From NCBI GenBank assembly GCA_024689605.1, contig JAILDD010000038.1:1-10011 (forward strand): a stretch of 10,011 bases of DNA. The letters are read 5' to 3'. The position numbers were made by a program, and so were the translations under genes. Under the pieces are notes generated by a model. The model made no database searches and was not told where the DNA came from. It saw nothing but the letters and a program-made list of their open reading frames with translations. How positions within the stretch are numbered: the stretch's first letter is position 1; each line of letters starts with the position of its first letter. The DNA comes from Lachnospiraceae bacterium. GTDB taxonomy: Bacteria; Bacillota_A; Clostridia; Lachnospirales; Lachnospiraceae. Positions 1-6,708 of the stretch are shown piece after piece.

Positions 1-117
1 TTCCGAAAATTTCTCTTTGACTCCGCTTCGGTTTCCCTTGGCTTTGTCTCCGGAACTTTCGGGGTTGCATTACTGTTTTTTTGTCAATGTGCTTTTGTCG
101 GCCCCGTATCGGGCGAC
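1..117 (-). other. Probable leader of a stable-RNA (likely rRNA) operon running off the left edge
   Basis: This stretch lies just downstream, on the minus strand, of a very strong stable-RNA promoter and contains no credible coding region. The transcript would begin with a GC-rich stem-loop at about 97-117 (GTCG...CGAC ends with CCC/GGG inside). It continues as purine-rich sequence without a ribosome binding site to position 1. Long untranslated leaders of this kind precede 16S rRNA in Clostridia, so I infer that an rRNA operon (or a tRNA cluster) starts beyond the left edge. No mature rRNA sequence is visible inside the window, so the identity of the product is inference. Confidence 0.4.
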
Positions 118-123
118 TCTGTT

Positions 124-195
124 AGATTACCACCGTCAGGATATCTTGTCAACAACTTTTTTAAAAAATTTTCAAACTTTTTTGTTTTTTTCTAA
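124..195 (-). promoter_or_regulatory. Strong stable-RNA (rrn-type) promoter with AT-rich UP-like element
   Basis: On the minus strand the -35 box TTGACA (147-152) is a perfect match. It is followed by a 17-bp spacer (130-146) and the -10 box TAATCT (124-129). Upstream of the -35, positions about 153-195 are almost pure A/T runs, as in UP elements bound by the RNA polymerase alpha subunit. No start codon with a Shine-Dalgarno sequence follows, which argues for a stable RNA rather than an mRNA. It points away from the tRNA-Ser gene, out of the window. Confidence 0.75.
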
Positions 196-263
196 AAGCA
201 GTTGTTTTCAAGGTGTTTACGTAAACCTTTTATCAGTTTTATGTAAATCTGCCCTTAAGATGG

Positions 264-293
264 AAAAAGCAGTTCCTTATATAAGGTAACTGC
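264..293 (-). terminator. Rho-independent terminator of tRNA-Ser
   Basis: Read on the minus strand, GCAGTT (293-288) pairs with AACTGC (274-269). The inner CCTTAT/ATAAGG arms (275-286) are perfectly complementary, with one bulged base at 287. Five T follow at 268-264. It sits 5 bp after the 3' end of the tRNA, so it ends the tRNA transcript and separates it from the rrn-type promoter. Confidence 0.8.
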
Positions 294-297
294 CTCG

Positions 298-385
298 CGG
301 AGAAGGAGGGATTTGAACCCTCGCGCCGGTTGCCCGACCTACACCCTTAGCAGGGGCGCCTCTTCGGCCTCTTGAGTACTTCTCC
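298..385 (-). tRNA. tRNA-Ser (anticodon GCU)
   Basis: The minus strand folds as a class II tRNA of 88 nt. The acceptor stem is GGAGAAG (385-379) with CUUCUCC (305-299), followed by discriminator G at 298 and U8-A9. The anticodon loop CUGCUAA has anticodon GCU at 351-349. There is a long variable arm (GUAGGUCGGGCAACCGGC region) and a T-loop GGUUCAAAUCC. The long variable arm and the GCU anticodon identify it as the serine tRNA reading AGC/AGU. The 3' CCA is not encoded (CGA follows the discriminator), so CCA must be added by nucleotidyltransferase. Confidence 0.97.
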
Positions 386-408
386 GAATAAAAATTACTT
401 TTTATTAA

Positions 409-435
409 ATTACGCACCCTAAGCGGATGCGTAAT
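409..435. repeat. Inverted repeat overlapping the tRNA-Ser transcription start
   Basis: The arms ATTACGCA (409-416) and TGCGTAAT (428-435) are perfectly complementary over 8 bp, with two more G-C pairs inside. The right arm lies against the -10 box (438-443) and covers the expected start site, so most of the right arm would not be in the RNA. No clean T-run follows on either strand, which makes a terminator unlikely. It could be an operator, or a weak end for read-through from the gene at 475-867. The role is unproven. Confidence 0.5.
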
Positions 436-437
436 TA

Positions 438-466
438 ATTATACGGATTTTAAAATTCTATGTCAA
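438..466 (-). promoter_or_regulatory. Perfect-consensus promoter of tRNA-Ser
   Basis: On the minus strand TTGACA (466-461), a 17-bp spacer (460-444) and TATAAT (443-438) match the sigma-70/sigma-A consensus exactly. The expected start is near 431, about 45 nt before the tRNA 5' end, so RNase P would have to remove a short leader. An inverted repeat (409-435) overlaps the expected start site. Confidence 0.85.
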
Positions 467-474
467 GATGATTT

Positions 475-867
475 TTAGAACTCGATCACTTCGGGTTCTG
501 CAGTAAATGAACTGAATGTTGCCTTAGCATTCTTTAAATAGAAGACTTCCGTATTTCCATCATCTTCGGAATACATATTCCTGAGTTCCGGGTGTGCATC
601 CAGCATAGCCTTGCGCGCTTCCCTTCTGTCATCCTCTACAAGCTCAGCGCTTATCCTGAGCCACTTTACGCCCTTGAATGCACAGAGCTCTACTTTTGGA
701 TTTGCATGGATCTGCTTTGACACATCCTTTGACTTGCCGGTCTGGATATAAAGCTTTCCCTCAAATATAACTGCGGTTCCGAAAGGTCTTACCCTGGGCT
801 GGTCACCGTCAACCGTTGCCAGATAATACACGCCCGCATCTTTTAAAAACTGCAATGCTTTTTCCAT
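475..867 (-). CDS. Pyridoxamine 5'-phosphate oxidase-family (FMN-binding split barrel) protein
   Basis: This 130-residue protein has the layout of the short split-barrel flavoproteins related to pyridoxamine phosphate oxidase. An N-terminal helix is followed by a strand with YLATVDGDQPRVRPF (about 14-28), where the conserved R-x-RPF segment usually contacts flavin phosphate. Then come GKLYIQTGKSKDVSKQI (about 37-53) and NPKVEL (56-61). Members dimerise and bind FMN or related flavins in the cytoplasm and often act as small oxidoreductases; the substrate cannot be told from sequence. The length is typical for the subfamily and the protein appears complete. It starts at ATG 867 with an AAGGGAG ribosome binding site about 10 nt upstream. 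An extended -10 promoter sits at 899-907, so it is probably transcribed alone. No terminator is visible between its stop and the tRNA-Ser promoter. Confidence 0.85.
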   Translation of the reverse strand: MEKALQFLKDAGVYYLATVDGDQPRVRPFGTAVIFEGKLYIQTGKSKDVSKQIHANPKVELCAFKGVKWLRISAELVEDDRREARKAMLDAHPELRNMYSEDDGNTEVFYLKNAKATFSSFTAEPEVIEF

Positions 868-898
868 CGATCAGATCTCCCTTCTTTTTTTTACACTT

Positions 899-907
899 AT
901 TTTACCA
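899..907 (-). promoter_or_regulatory. Extended -10 promoter for the split-barrel flavoprotein gene
   Basis: The minus strand reads TGG-TAAAAT (907-899), an extended -10 element about 30 nt before the start codon. No good -35 box lies 17 bp upstream. The same ATGGTAAAAT string occurs upstream of the LtaS-like gene. Confidence 0.5.
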
Positions 908-973
908 TAAACAAAACTTACTATATTGTAACTATTCTAAACACCCCGTAATTCCGGAAAGTATTTTAAGCCG

Positions 974-3289
974 TCACTCTGCCGGTGCAGGATCGGTGAC
1001 AGTGCCTGCATCAGGAATCTGGGGATCCGTCGTTTCTACAGGAACCGTAGTATCATCGGGAGCAACAGGCGCCGCAGTATCATCCGGGATGACCGTCTCA
1101 TTCGGGTCGGTTCCTGTCGTATCATCAACCGGGAGCTGAACATCAACAGGTATATCCGGATTTTCTTCGGTATTATTTTCCTTTGCCGGCGTATAAGTCG
1201 TGCTGCCGTAAGTAACCGGCGAAAGCGAAGATGGTGCATCCGGAAAAACATGACTGTAATAATCCGTGGATACACATTTCTTACAATAATTAATCTTATT
1301 CTTTACCATGGTCTTGATGGAATCAACATATCCATCCGGGATTTCCACATCATCACTTACAGGAATGAAGCGTCCCCCGGTATATGTCCCCAGATCCGTT
1401 TTCCATTCGTAACCCAGATTAAACATAAGGGGCTGGGCATCCGAAAATACATCACGCCCCACCATAAGTCTGGAATCAAAATCCACACCAAAGAGGTTAA
1501 GCAGTGTAGGCGTTATATCCGGTGAAAAAGTTGGCGTATTCACAATTATCGGATCCATATCTTCCAGTGCCCCGGACCAGATTATAAGTCTGTTGTGATC
1601 CCTGTACAGATTGTTTGTTATGGGTTCACCATAAAGTTCTGTCAGCATAGGTTTTCCCACCGGATCACTGGCTGAATCAAGTCCATAAGGAAAATGATCC
1701 GCACATATCACTATAACAGTATCGTCAGCAATACCTTCCTTTTCCAGCTCATCTATCAGATACTCCATGGCAGCATCCAACTCTATCTGGCAGGCAAGAT
1801 AAGCTTTCACTGTATCTGAATATTCCAGGTCCTTTACTGCATCCCAGTGTTTTTTTGACATTGCATTCGAGCCAAGGGAATACAGACTGTGGCCGCTGAC
1901 AGACATGTAATAAATATTAAAAGGCTGCTTATCAATATAAGTAGGCAGTGAACCCTCTATCATTTCCAGGTCACTCTCCGGCCAGGTGTGTTTTACAAAT
2001 TTTTCAACACCATTGCCATATCCCATATATCCGTTTGAATATCCGAAATTGATATGTGTTACATTCCTATTATAATAAGTATATGAATTATTGTGATACA
2101 TCATTCCATAGTAACCCAGCTGATTTAACTGGTAGCCCATGGTCATGTAATTGAGCTTATTTCTGGTGTTCAGCATGGAGGAACCGCCTGATGTGGGAAG
2201 CATGCCCATTATCACGCTGTACTCACCGCCGGTAGTACCGGCACTTGTAGGCTGGTAAAAATCAGTGAACTGAATTCCCTTTGTTGCCATTCTGTATAAA
2301 GTAGGAGTCCTTTCCTCATCTATAGCTTCCGCAGAAAAAGCCTCCGCGGTGATAAGTATAAGATTCTTACCCTCAAACAATCCTGTATATTCATTTTTCA
2401 TTGAAGGCGTGAGTGAAGCAACATAAAGATCAAGTCCCTGCAGATCCCCGGAAGTAGTTTCCGCAAGAGCGGCAAAATCTATATCAAGGACATTGGGCGT
2501 ATAGACAATTTCTTCCTGAACACTTTCCGCTTCATCTGCCGAAGTACTGTCTGTCTCCTGAGCGTTGTCAGCAGATACACTCGGCGCAGGTGTGGGTGTC
2601 GGCGTCGCAACAGCCGCAACAGGCTCAGCCGGTTCTATCACAAAGCCTCCGGCAATCTCATTTTCACTGTGCTTTCTTAAGCCGGGTATCGCCTCCTCTA
2701 TATCCAGCCTCGCTGCGGTATTTACCCCGAAAAGCCTCACTGCGCGGTCGAAGTCATACTCGTCAGTATACGCGTGACGGGTATCGTCTTCCACATCAAT
2801 GTATTTCAGATACATTCCGGCAAAAAGCAGGACCAGCGCCGCACTGAACGCCAGTCCGGTAAAGCCCAACCCCCTCGCCTCATCTTTTTTAATAAATACA
2901 AGATAAACAATAACCGGCAGCAAAAACAGAATGATATGCAGTATACCGCTGGGCGACAGCAGCAGTATCTTTATGTTATAGGAAAATTCTCCCACCGCAT
3001 CTCCCGCTGCATTGGAAATAGTCATCAAAGAATAAAACACCCTGAACTCGCAATACACAAAATAGATCAGAGCAAACAAAACACTTTGGGATAAAAGCAG
3101 CAATACCCTGACAATCCTGTTTAGTATTTTTTGTCTAAAAAGGGAAGAGAACAGAAAGATCAGGCATCCGCTCATGGCTCCTGATATCACAATGCCCGTA
3201 ATAAGCCAGGGGGATGCAGTGATATCGGTAGAAAAAACAAATACAAGCTCAAGATATATGACAGCTATCGAAAAAAATAATGACCACAC
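974..3289 (-). CDS. LtaS-like lipoteichoic acid synthase / membrane phosphoglycerol transferase
   Basis: This 771-residue membrane enzyme belongs to the alkaline phosphatase/sulfatase superfamily branch of lipoteichoic acid synthase, which moves glycerol phosphate from phosphatidylglycerol onto an outer-face polymer. Five predicted membrane helices (about 3-21, 28-51, 58-84, 108-133, 141-161) match LtaS topology. The extracellular catalytic domain (about 305-680) shows Glu316 in ITAEAF, a candidate nucleophile Thr352/353 in AGTTGGEY, Arg408, His467 in SGHSLY and Asp531-His532 in CADHFPYG. Their spacing closely follows the S. aureus LtaS set E255/T300/R356/H416/D475/H476 as I recall it. Unusual are a low-complexity linker with TPTPTPAP (about 218-265) and an acidic Pro/Thr-rich tail (about 703-771). 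The start is GTG at 3289 with CCGGAG 6 nt upstream. Substrate choice (polymerase, primase or another polymer) is not decided by the sequence. Confidence 0.88.
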   Translation of the reverse strand: MWSLFFSIAVIYLELVFVFSTDITASPWLITGIVISGAMSGCLIFLFSSLFRQKILNRIVRVLLLLSQSVLFALIYFVYCEFRVFYSLMTISNAAGDAVGEFSYNIKILLLSPSGILHIILFLLPVIVYLVFIKKDEARGLGFTGLAFSAALVLLFAGMYLKYIDVEDDTRHAYTDEYDFDRAVRLFGVNTAARLDIEEAIPGLRKHSENEIAGGFVIEPAEPVAAVATPTPTPAPSVSADNAQETDSTSADEAESVQEEIVYTPNVLDIDFAALAETTSGDLQGLDLYVASLTPSMKNEYTGLFEGKNLILITAEAFSAEAIDEERTPTLYRMATKGIQFTDFYQPTSAGTTGGEYSVIMGMLPTSGGSSMLNTRNKLNYMTMGYQLNQLGYYGMMYHNNSYTYYNRNVTHINFGYSNGYMGYGNGVEKFVKHTWPESDLEMIEGSLPTYIDKQPFNIYYMSVSGHSLYSLGSNAMSKKHWDAVKDLEYSDTVKAYLACQIELDAAMEYLIDELEKEGIADDTVIVICADHFPYGLDSASDPVGKPMLTELYGEPITNNLYRDHNRLIIWSGALEDMDPIIVNTPTFSPDITPTLLNLFGVDFDSRLMVGRDVFSDAQPLMFNLGYEWKTDLGTYTGGRFIPVSDDVEIPDGYVDSIKTMVKNKINYCKKCVSTDYYSHVFPDAPSSLSPVTYGSTTYTPAKENNTEENPDIPVDVQLPVDDTTGTDPNETVIPDDTAAPVAPDDTTVPVETTDPQIPDAGTVTDPAPAE

Positions 3290-3354
3290 GGTTCACTCCG
3301 GATAATATTATTTTGGATGTCCTGCGGAAAATCTCCCCCAAAAACACCTCGCAC

Positions 3355-3383
3355 ATTTTACCATATTTTTTATTTGTTGTCTT
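3355..3383 (-). promoter_or_regulatory. Promoter of the LtaS-like gene
   Basis: On the minus strand AAGACA (3383-3378), a 17-bp spacer and TAAAAT (3360-3355) form a good sigma-A promoter, with TGG before the -10 giving an extended -10. The leader of about 60 nt ends at the GTG start. The opposite strand carries the promoter region of the divergent CorA gene. Confidence 0.6.
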
Positions 3384-3384
3384 T

Positions 3385-3413
3385 TTGAAGGATTTGCGTT
3401 AAATTTCTATTAG
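3385..3413 (+). promoter_or_regulatory. Weak candidate promoter of the corA-GTPase pair
   Basis: TTGAAG (3385-3390) is followed by a 17-bp spacer and TATTAG (3408-3413). Both boxes are 4/6 matches, so this is only the best of several poor candidates in the 156-bp divergent region. Confidence 0.3.
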
Positions 3414-3445
3414 GTAAAAAGTATTGTCGATATGAGGAGGGATAT

Positions 3446-4369
3446 ATGTACTACCTTATCAGGGAAACATTGGAGAAATGCAGCAAGGAAAAAATACGGA
3501 ACAGCAAATACCAGTATGTTGCCGTGCTGTCCCGGGAAGAATGGCTTGCAGAAAATGAATACTTCGACATGGTCATAGACCTTGATACCGAACCTGACCA
3601 GCAGGAATTATATACCACAAAAGCAGAAGCCAATTACGATTCCCTGACAGGTACATTCTGTATTCCCGAAAGGGATAACTTTCCTGCACCCGACCTGCAT
3701 TTCTCTTTCGCACTGGATGAAAAAGGCATCGTATTTATTGATGATGACAATATAGCGGGGAAACTTGTGGAAAATATCCGCAGCACCAGAAGATGGAGAT
3801 TTCCCGGATTAGAGAGATTCATGTACGACTTTCTGGAACAGATTATCAAAGATGATGCCAGGCTTTTGGAAGATTACGAGCGTGAAATGGATCGCATGGA
3901 AGATGATATTCTCGGGGGACAATCGGAAGACTTTTCCGGAAGGATCAGTGAAATCCGAAGCGACATCAGAGATCTGGGAATACATTACGAACAGCTTACC
4001 GACCTGGCTGAAGTACTTATAGAAAATGAAAATGGTTTCTTCCTAAGTGAAAACCTGCGTTATTTCCATCTGTTTCTGAACCGCATCGCAAGGCTCCGTG
4101 ACACAGACATCTCAGTCCGTGACTACACCATACAGCTACGCGACCTGCAGAAATCCCAGCTGGATATCAAACAGAACCACATCATGTCTATCCTTACAGT
4201 GGTTACCACCATCTTTATGCCCCTGACACTCATAGTCGGATGGTACGGAATGAATTTCCGCTACATGCCTGAACTGGAGAGCCGCTATGCATATCCGACA
4301 CTGATCGCAGTCTGCGCTGTAATAGTTATGGGACTGCTGATATTCTTCAAGAAAAAGAAATGGCTCTGA
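3446..4369 (+). CDS. corA: CorA-family magnesium/cobalt transport protein
   Basis: This 307-residue protein has the signature of the CorA divalent cation channel. A soluble N-terminal domain (about 1-240) ends in a long helix with repeated acidic and Gln/Lys residues. Two C-terminal membrane helices follow (about 247-266 and 283-302), and the first ends in the diagnostic YGMNF (267-271), whose GMN forms the outer mouth of the pore. The loop after it (FRYMPELESRY) carries acidic residues, as in Mg2+-selective members. The short basic end KKKKWL faces the cytoplasm. CorA works as a homopentamer that lets Mg2+ (also Co2+ or Ni2+) into the cell and closes when internal Mg2+ is high. The start is ATG 3446 with a very strong AGGAGGG 4 nt upstream. 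It is followed after 69 bp by the GTPase gene on the same strand with no terminator between, so they are probably co-transcribed. Confidence 0.92.
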   Translation: MYYLIRETLEKCSKEKIRNSKYQYVAVLSREEWLAENEYFDMVIDLDTEPDQQELYTTKAEANYDSLTGTFCIPERDNFPAPDLHFSFALDEKGIVFIDDDNIAGKLVENIRSTRRWRFPGLERFMYDFLEQIIKDDARLLEDYEREMDRMEDDILGGQSEDFSGRISEIRSDIRDLGIHYEQLTDLAEVLIENENGFFLSENLRYFHLFLNRIARLRDTDISVRDYTIQLRDLQKSQLDIKQNHIMSILTVVTTIFMPLTLIVGWYGMNFRYMPELESRYAYPTLIAVCAVIVMGLLIFFKKKKWL

Positions 4370-4438
4370 ACGGCATCATATGATAAAATCTTAAGTGGAC
4401 AAACCATATCATAATATCTTCAGGGGGTACACATTACA

Positions 4439-5785
4439 ATGAAAAGTGAAGATAGCTTAGTTGAAAAAAGACTTCATAATATGAAGCGATTCTATCTCAA
4501 GGTAACGGAACTGATTGATTCCTTACCGGAAGGAATTCCCGACAAAACCAGGAATATGCTTAAAGAGACCATCTTGGGAGATAAAGATCTCAAGGAGCTC
4601 ATGGACGGCGTGGATGCCCACAGGCCTCCCCGTATCTTTCTTATCGGCCGTACCGGCGTAGGAAAAAGCAGCCTGATCAATGCCATCTGCGGAACCTATG
4701 TAGCAAAGGTCAGCGACACCAAAAGCTGTACCGCAACTGCAGATGTGTACCAGTGCAAGGACGGCGGCAGAGTGCTGATGGAAATCCTTGATACACGCGG
4801 TATTGCAGAATCCGTTGCAATCAACGCTGACCAGACAGCTGAAGATATGCTGATAGCTCAGGTAAATAAATTTTCACCTGACGTTGCAATCTTCATGCTT
4901 AACTGCACACATCGTGATGATGTAAACAGAGATGTGGCATTTCTAAAAAAACTTTCAAACAGTTTTAGCAAAACAAACGATGTACGCCTTCCCATCGTTG
5001 TAGTCGTAAACAAGAGCGATGAAATGGCGCCCTCAAGATTCAAAGATCCTGCCGAGTATCCCCAGAGCAAAAAGGATAAGATCCAGGAACAGGTTGACTA
5101 CTACAAGAGCATCATCACAGATAACGGACTTAAGGTGGATGACATCATCGCAGTATCATCGCTGATTGACTGGATGACAGCCGACGGAACGGAAGTTGAC
5201 GTGGATGAAATAGACAAACTGCCACAGAGCGATATCGAAAATCTTCAGATGGCATTTGACGGCAGATATCAGATAGAGGATTTACTTGATATATTGGAAT
5301 CGGCCATCCAGGACTTCGAGGCACAGGCGGGACTGAGGATGGCCGCAAGATTAGGTGTTGTTGTACGGCGTATCGCCAAGCAGCTTACCACGATTTTCTC
5401 TACCATAGCAGGAGCCGTTGCTCTTACGCCTGTCCCTGTAGCTGATGTATATATCCTCATCATACTGCAGTCGCTTCTGGTATGCCTGATAGCATCCCTG
5501 GGAGGCCTTGAGCTCTCACTGGAAAATGCCAAAGAATTCATACTTGGCCTGGGCGGCGTGATCGGTGCAGGCTTCACCTTCCGGGTGATCGCTCAGCAGA
5601 GCTCCAAATTCGTGAACAGCCTCTGGCCCGGAGTTGGCTCTGCAGTAAGCTCCAGCATTGCAGCCGCCGGTACCCACGCCATCGGCCGCGCCGCCATCAT
5701 GTACTACATAGATGGCAAGAGCATTGATGAGGTAAGTGAAAAATTCAAAAAGATGCGGAAAGAAAATAGAGACGAGTACGAGTAA
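4439..5785 (+). CDS. Era/TrmE-like P-loop GTPase with C-terminal DUF697-like membrane-associating domain
   Basis: This 448-residue protein has a complete set of GTPase motifs: G1 GRTGVGKSS (70-78), a G2 threonine in the TKSCTAT segment (94-100), G3 DTRG (118-121), G4 NKSD (191-194) and a G5-like AVSSL (238-242). The C-terminal half resembles DUF697: a hydrophobic stretch with TPVPVADVYILIILQ (330-344) running to LGG (about 356), a glycine-rich GLGGVIGAGF segment (370-379), and AGTHAIGRAAIMYY (410-423). The basic helical end is KKMRKENR. DUF697 GTPases are thought to bind or remodel membranes, but their role is unknown. The start is ATG 4439 with AGGGGG 11 nt upstream; a second ATG at codon 15 has no ribosome binding site. 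Linkage to corA suggests, but does not show, a role near the membrane or ion homeostasis. Confidence 0.85.
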   Translation: MKSEDSLVEKRLHNMKRFYLKVTELIDSLPEGIPDKTRNMLKETILGDKDLKELMDGVDAHRPPRIFLIGRTGVGKSSLINAICGTYVAKVSDTKSCTATADVYQCKDGGRVLMEILDTRGIAESVAINADQTAEDMLIAQVNKFSPDVAIFMLNCTHRDDVNRDVAFLKKLSNSFSKTNDVRLPIVVVVNKSDEMAPSRFKDPAEYPQSKKDKIQEQVDYYKSIITDNGLKVDDIIAVSSLIDWMTADGTEVDVDEIDKLPQSDIENLQMAFDGRYQIEDLLDILESAIQDFEAQAGLRMAARLGVVVRRIAKQLTTIFSTIAGAVALTPVPVADVYILIILQSLLVCLIASLGGLELSLENAKEFILGLGGVIGAGFTFRVIAQQSSKFVNSLWPGVGSAVSSSIAAAGTHAIGRAAIMYYIDGKSIDEVSEKFKKMRKENRDEYE

Positions 5786-5794
5786 GATTACGAA

Positions 5795-5836
5795 TAAAAA
5801 AGGGGCCGCTCACTAATTCTTAGTGCAACAGCCCCT
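5795..5836 (-). terminator. Bidirectional terminator between convergent transcription units
   Basis: AGGGGC (5801-5806) pairs with GCCCCT (5831-5836), and an inner CACTAA/TTAGTG stem (5811-5816 with 5820-5825) continues the hairpin after an internal loop. On the minus strand six T follow (5801-5796), so it is a good terminator for the three-gene envelope operon. On the plus strand the following sequence is only moderately T-rich (ATATTATTATAT), so it may also stop the GTPase transcript less efficiently. Confidence 0.8.
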
Positions 5837-5859
5837 ATATTATTATATAAACGATTAAA

Positions 5860-6672
5860 TCACTTTAGTACTATGATAACTCTTTCTACATCCCGCAATG
5901 TCGGATTATACTCCATCTCTATAGACGACGAATTCTTAGGAATAACCCATACACCTTCAACTTCAGCAGTTCTTCCCGGTGCGATGTTGTCATTGTAATT
6001 TCCACCGCCAAAGAACTCGTTGTCATACTTGACATTATCCGCATAGCAGTCAAACTGACCTACGCTAACATATATCTCGTCATCTGAATTATTTGTTACT
6101 GAAAAAGTTACTTTTATGCATTTACAATCACTCGGCACATCAATAAATAAGTTTTCACCGGAATCCAATTTATAATTCAAATCTGCAGATTTTACATAGT
6201 AAGTTACATCACCTGTGGTAAATGTTTCACCAACTTTAATCGTCTGAACGCTATCTAGGATATCACTTGATGAATCCTCAACATCTTCTATAGTACCTAC
6301 TGCCGATTCTGCGGAATGTTTTGTATTGTTACTGATGCTACTCAAGCCGACTCCAAGTAGATTCGTTGTAAGACACATCAAGATTAAAATAGCCCCAAGA
6401 ACAACGCTTATCCACGAGCATACATGCCCTTTACCATCCGCTCCGTTTTTGCTTGTAATCAAATCCACAACAGCCAGAATTGTACCAATAAGAAAAGTAC
6501 AACACAACAATGTAAAGATAATAGAAAGAATACTCATAATAGATTCCGACTTAGTCAGTGTTTTTCCACAATTTACACACTTCTTTGCTGCAGCGTAATT
6601 AGGCGCCCCACAATTAGGGCACACAATACCTGAATGTCTCACATTAGAAAAGTTATTATTATTTCCGTCCAT
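5860..6672 (-). CDS. Zinc-ribbon, two-helix membrane protein with DUF4352-like C-terminal domain
   Basis: This 270-residue protein has three parts. An N-terminal zinc ribbon has two CxxC knuckles (Cys18, Cys21, Cys32, Cys35; CPNC and CVNC). A pair of membrane helices (about 44-72 and 86-110), separated by a short Gly/Lys loop, resembles the DUF4190 hairpin. After a Ser/Asp linker, the C-terminal beta-rich domain (about 145-270) shows the DUF4352 pattern VGETFTTGDVTYYV ... IKVTFSVTNNSDDEIYV ... APGRTAEVEGVWVIP. DUF4352 domains are immunoglobulin-like folds of unknown function, often extracellular in Firmicutes lipoproteins. With two helices the tail would sit on the same side as the zinc ribbon, which is odd. 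It is the last gene of a minus-strand operon, 36 bp after the lipoprotein gene, with AGAGAGG 8 nt before ATG 6672, and it ends at the terminator at 5795-5836. No function is known. Confidence 0.75.
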   Translation of the reverse strand: MDGNNNNFSNVRHSGIVCPNCGAPNYAAAKKCVNCGKTLTKSESIMSILSIIFTLLCCTFLIGTILAVVDLITSKNGADGKGHVCSWISVVLGAILILMCLTTNLLGVGLSSISNNTKHSAESAVGTIEDVEDSSSDILDSVQTIKVGETFTTGDVTYYVKSADLNYKLDSGENLFIDVPSDCKCIKVTFSVTNNSDDEIYVSVGQFDCYADNVKYDNEFFGGGNYNDNIAPGRTAEVEGVWVIPKNSSSIEMEYNPTLRDVERVIIVLK

Positions 6673-6708
6673 CCCTCGTACCTCTCTTTATATACTATTT
6701 GATTAGAC

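Noticed and set aside
82..87. Second minus-strand TTGACA downstream of the rrn-type promoter
   Set aside because: No -10-like hexamer lies 16-19 bp further on, so a tandem P2 promoter is not supported.
17..289. 90-residue plus-strand open frame
   Set aside because: It is antisense to the rrn-type promoter, leader and tRNA terminator, has no ribosome binding site and a Phe/Leu-rich composition from AT runs.
816..1139. Plus-strand frame with Ser/Thr/Val-rich repeats
   Set aside because: It is the antisense shadow of the repetitive Asp/Pro/Thr-rich tail of the LtaS-like gene.
4375..4384. ATCATATGAT palindrome between corA and the GTPase gene
   Set aside because: It is AT-rich, only 10 bp long and without a T-run; a palindrome of this kind occurs often by chance.
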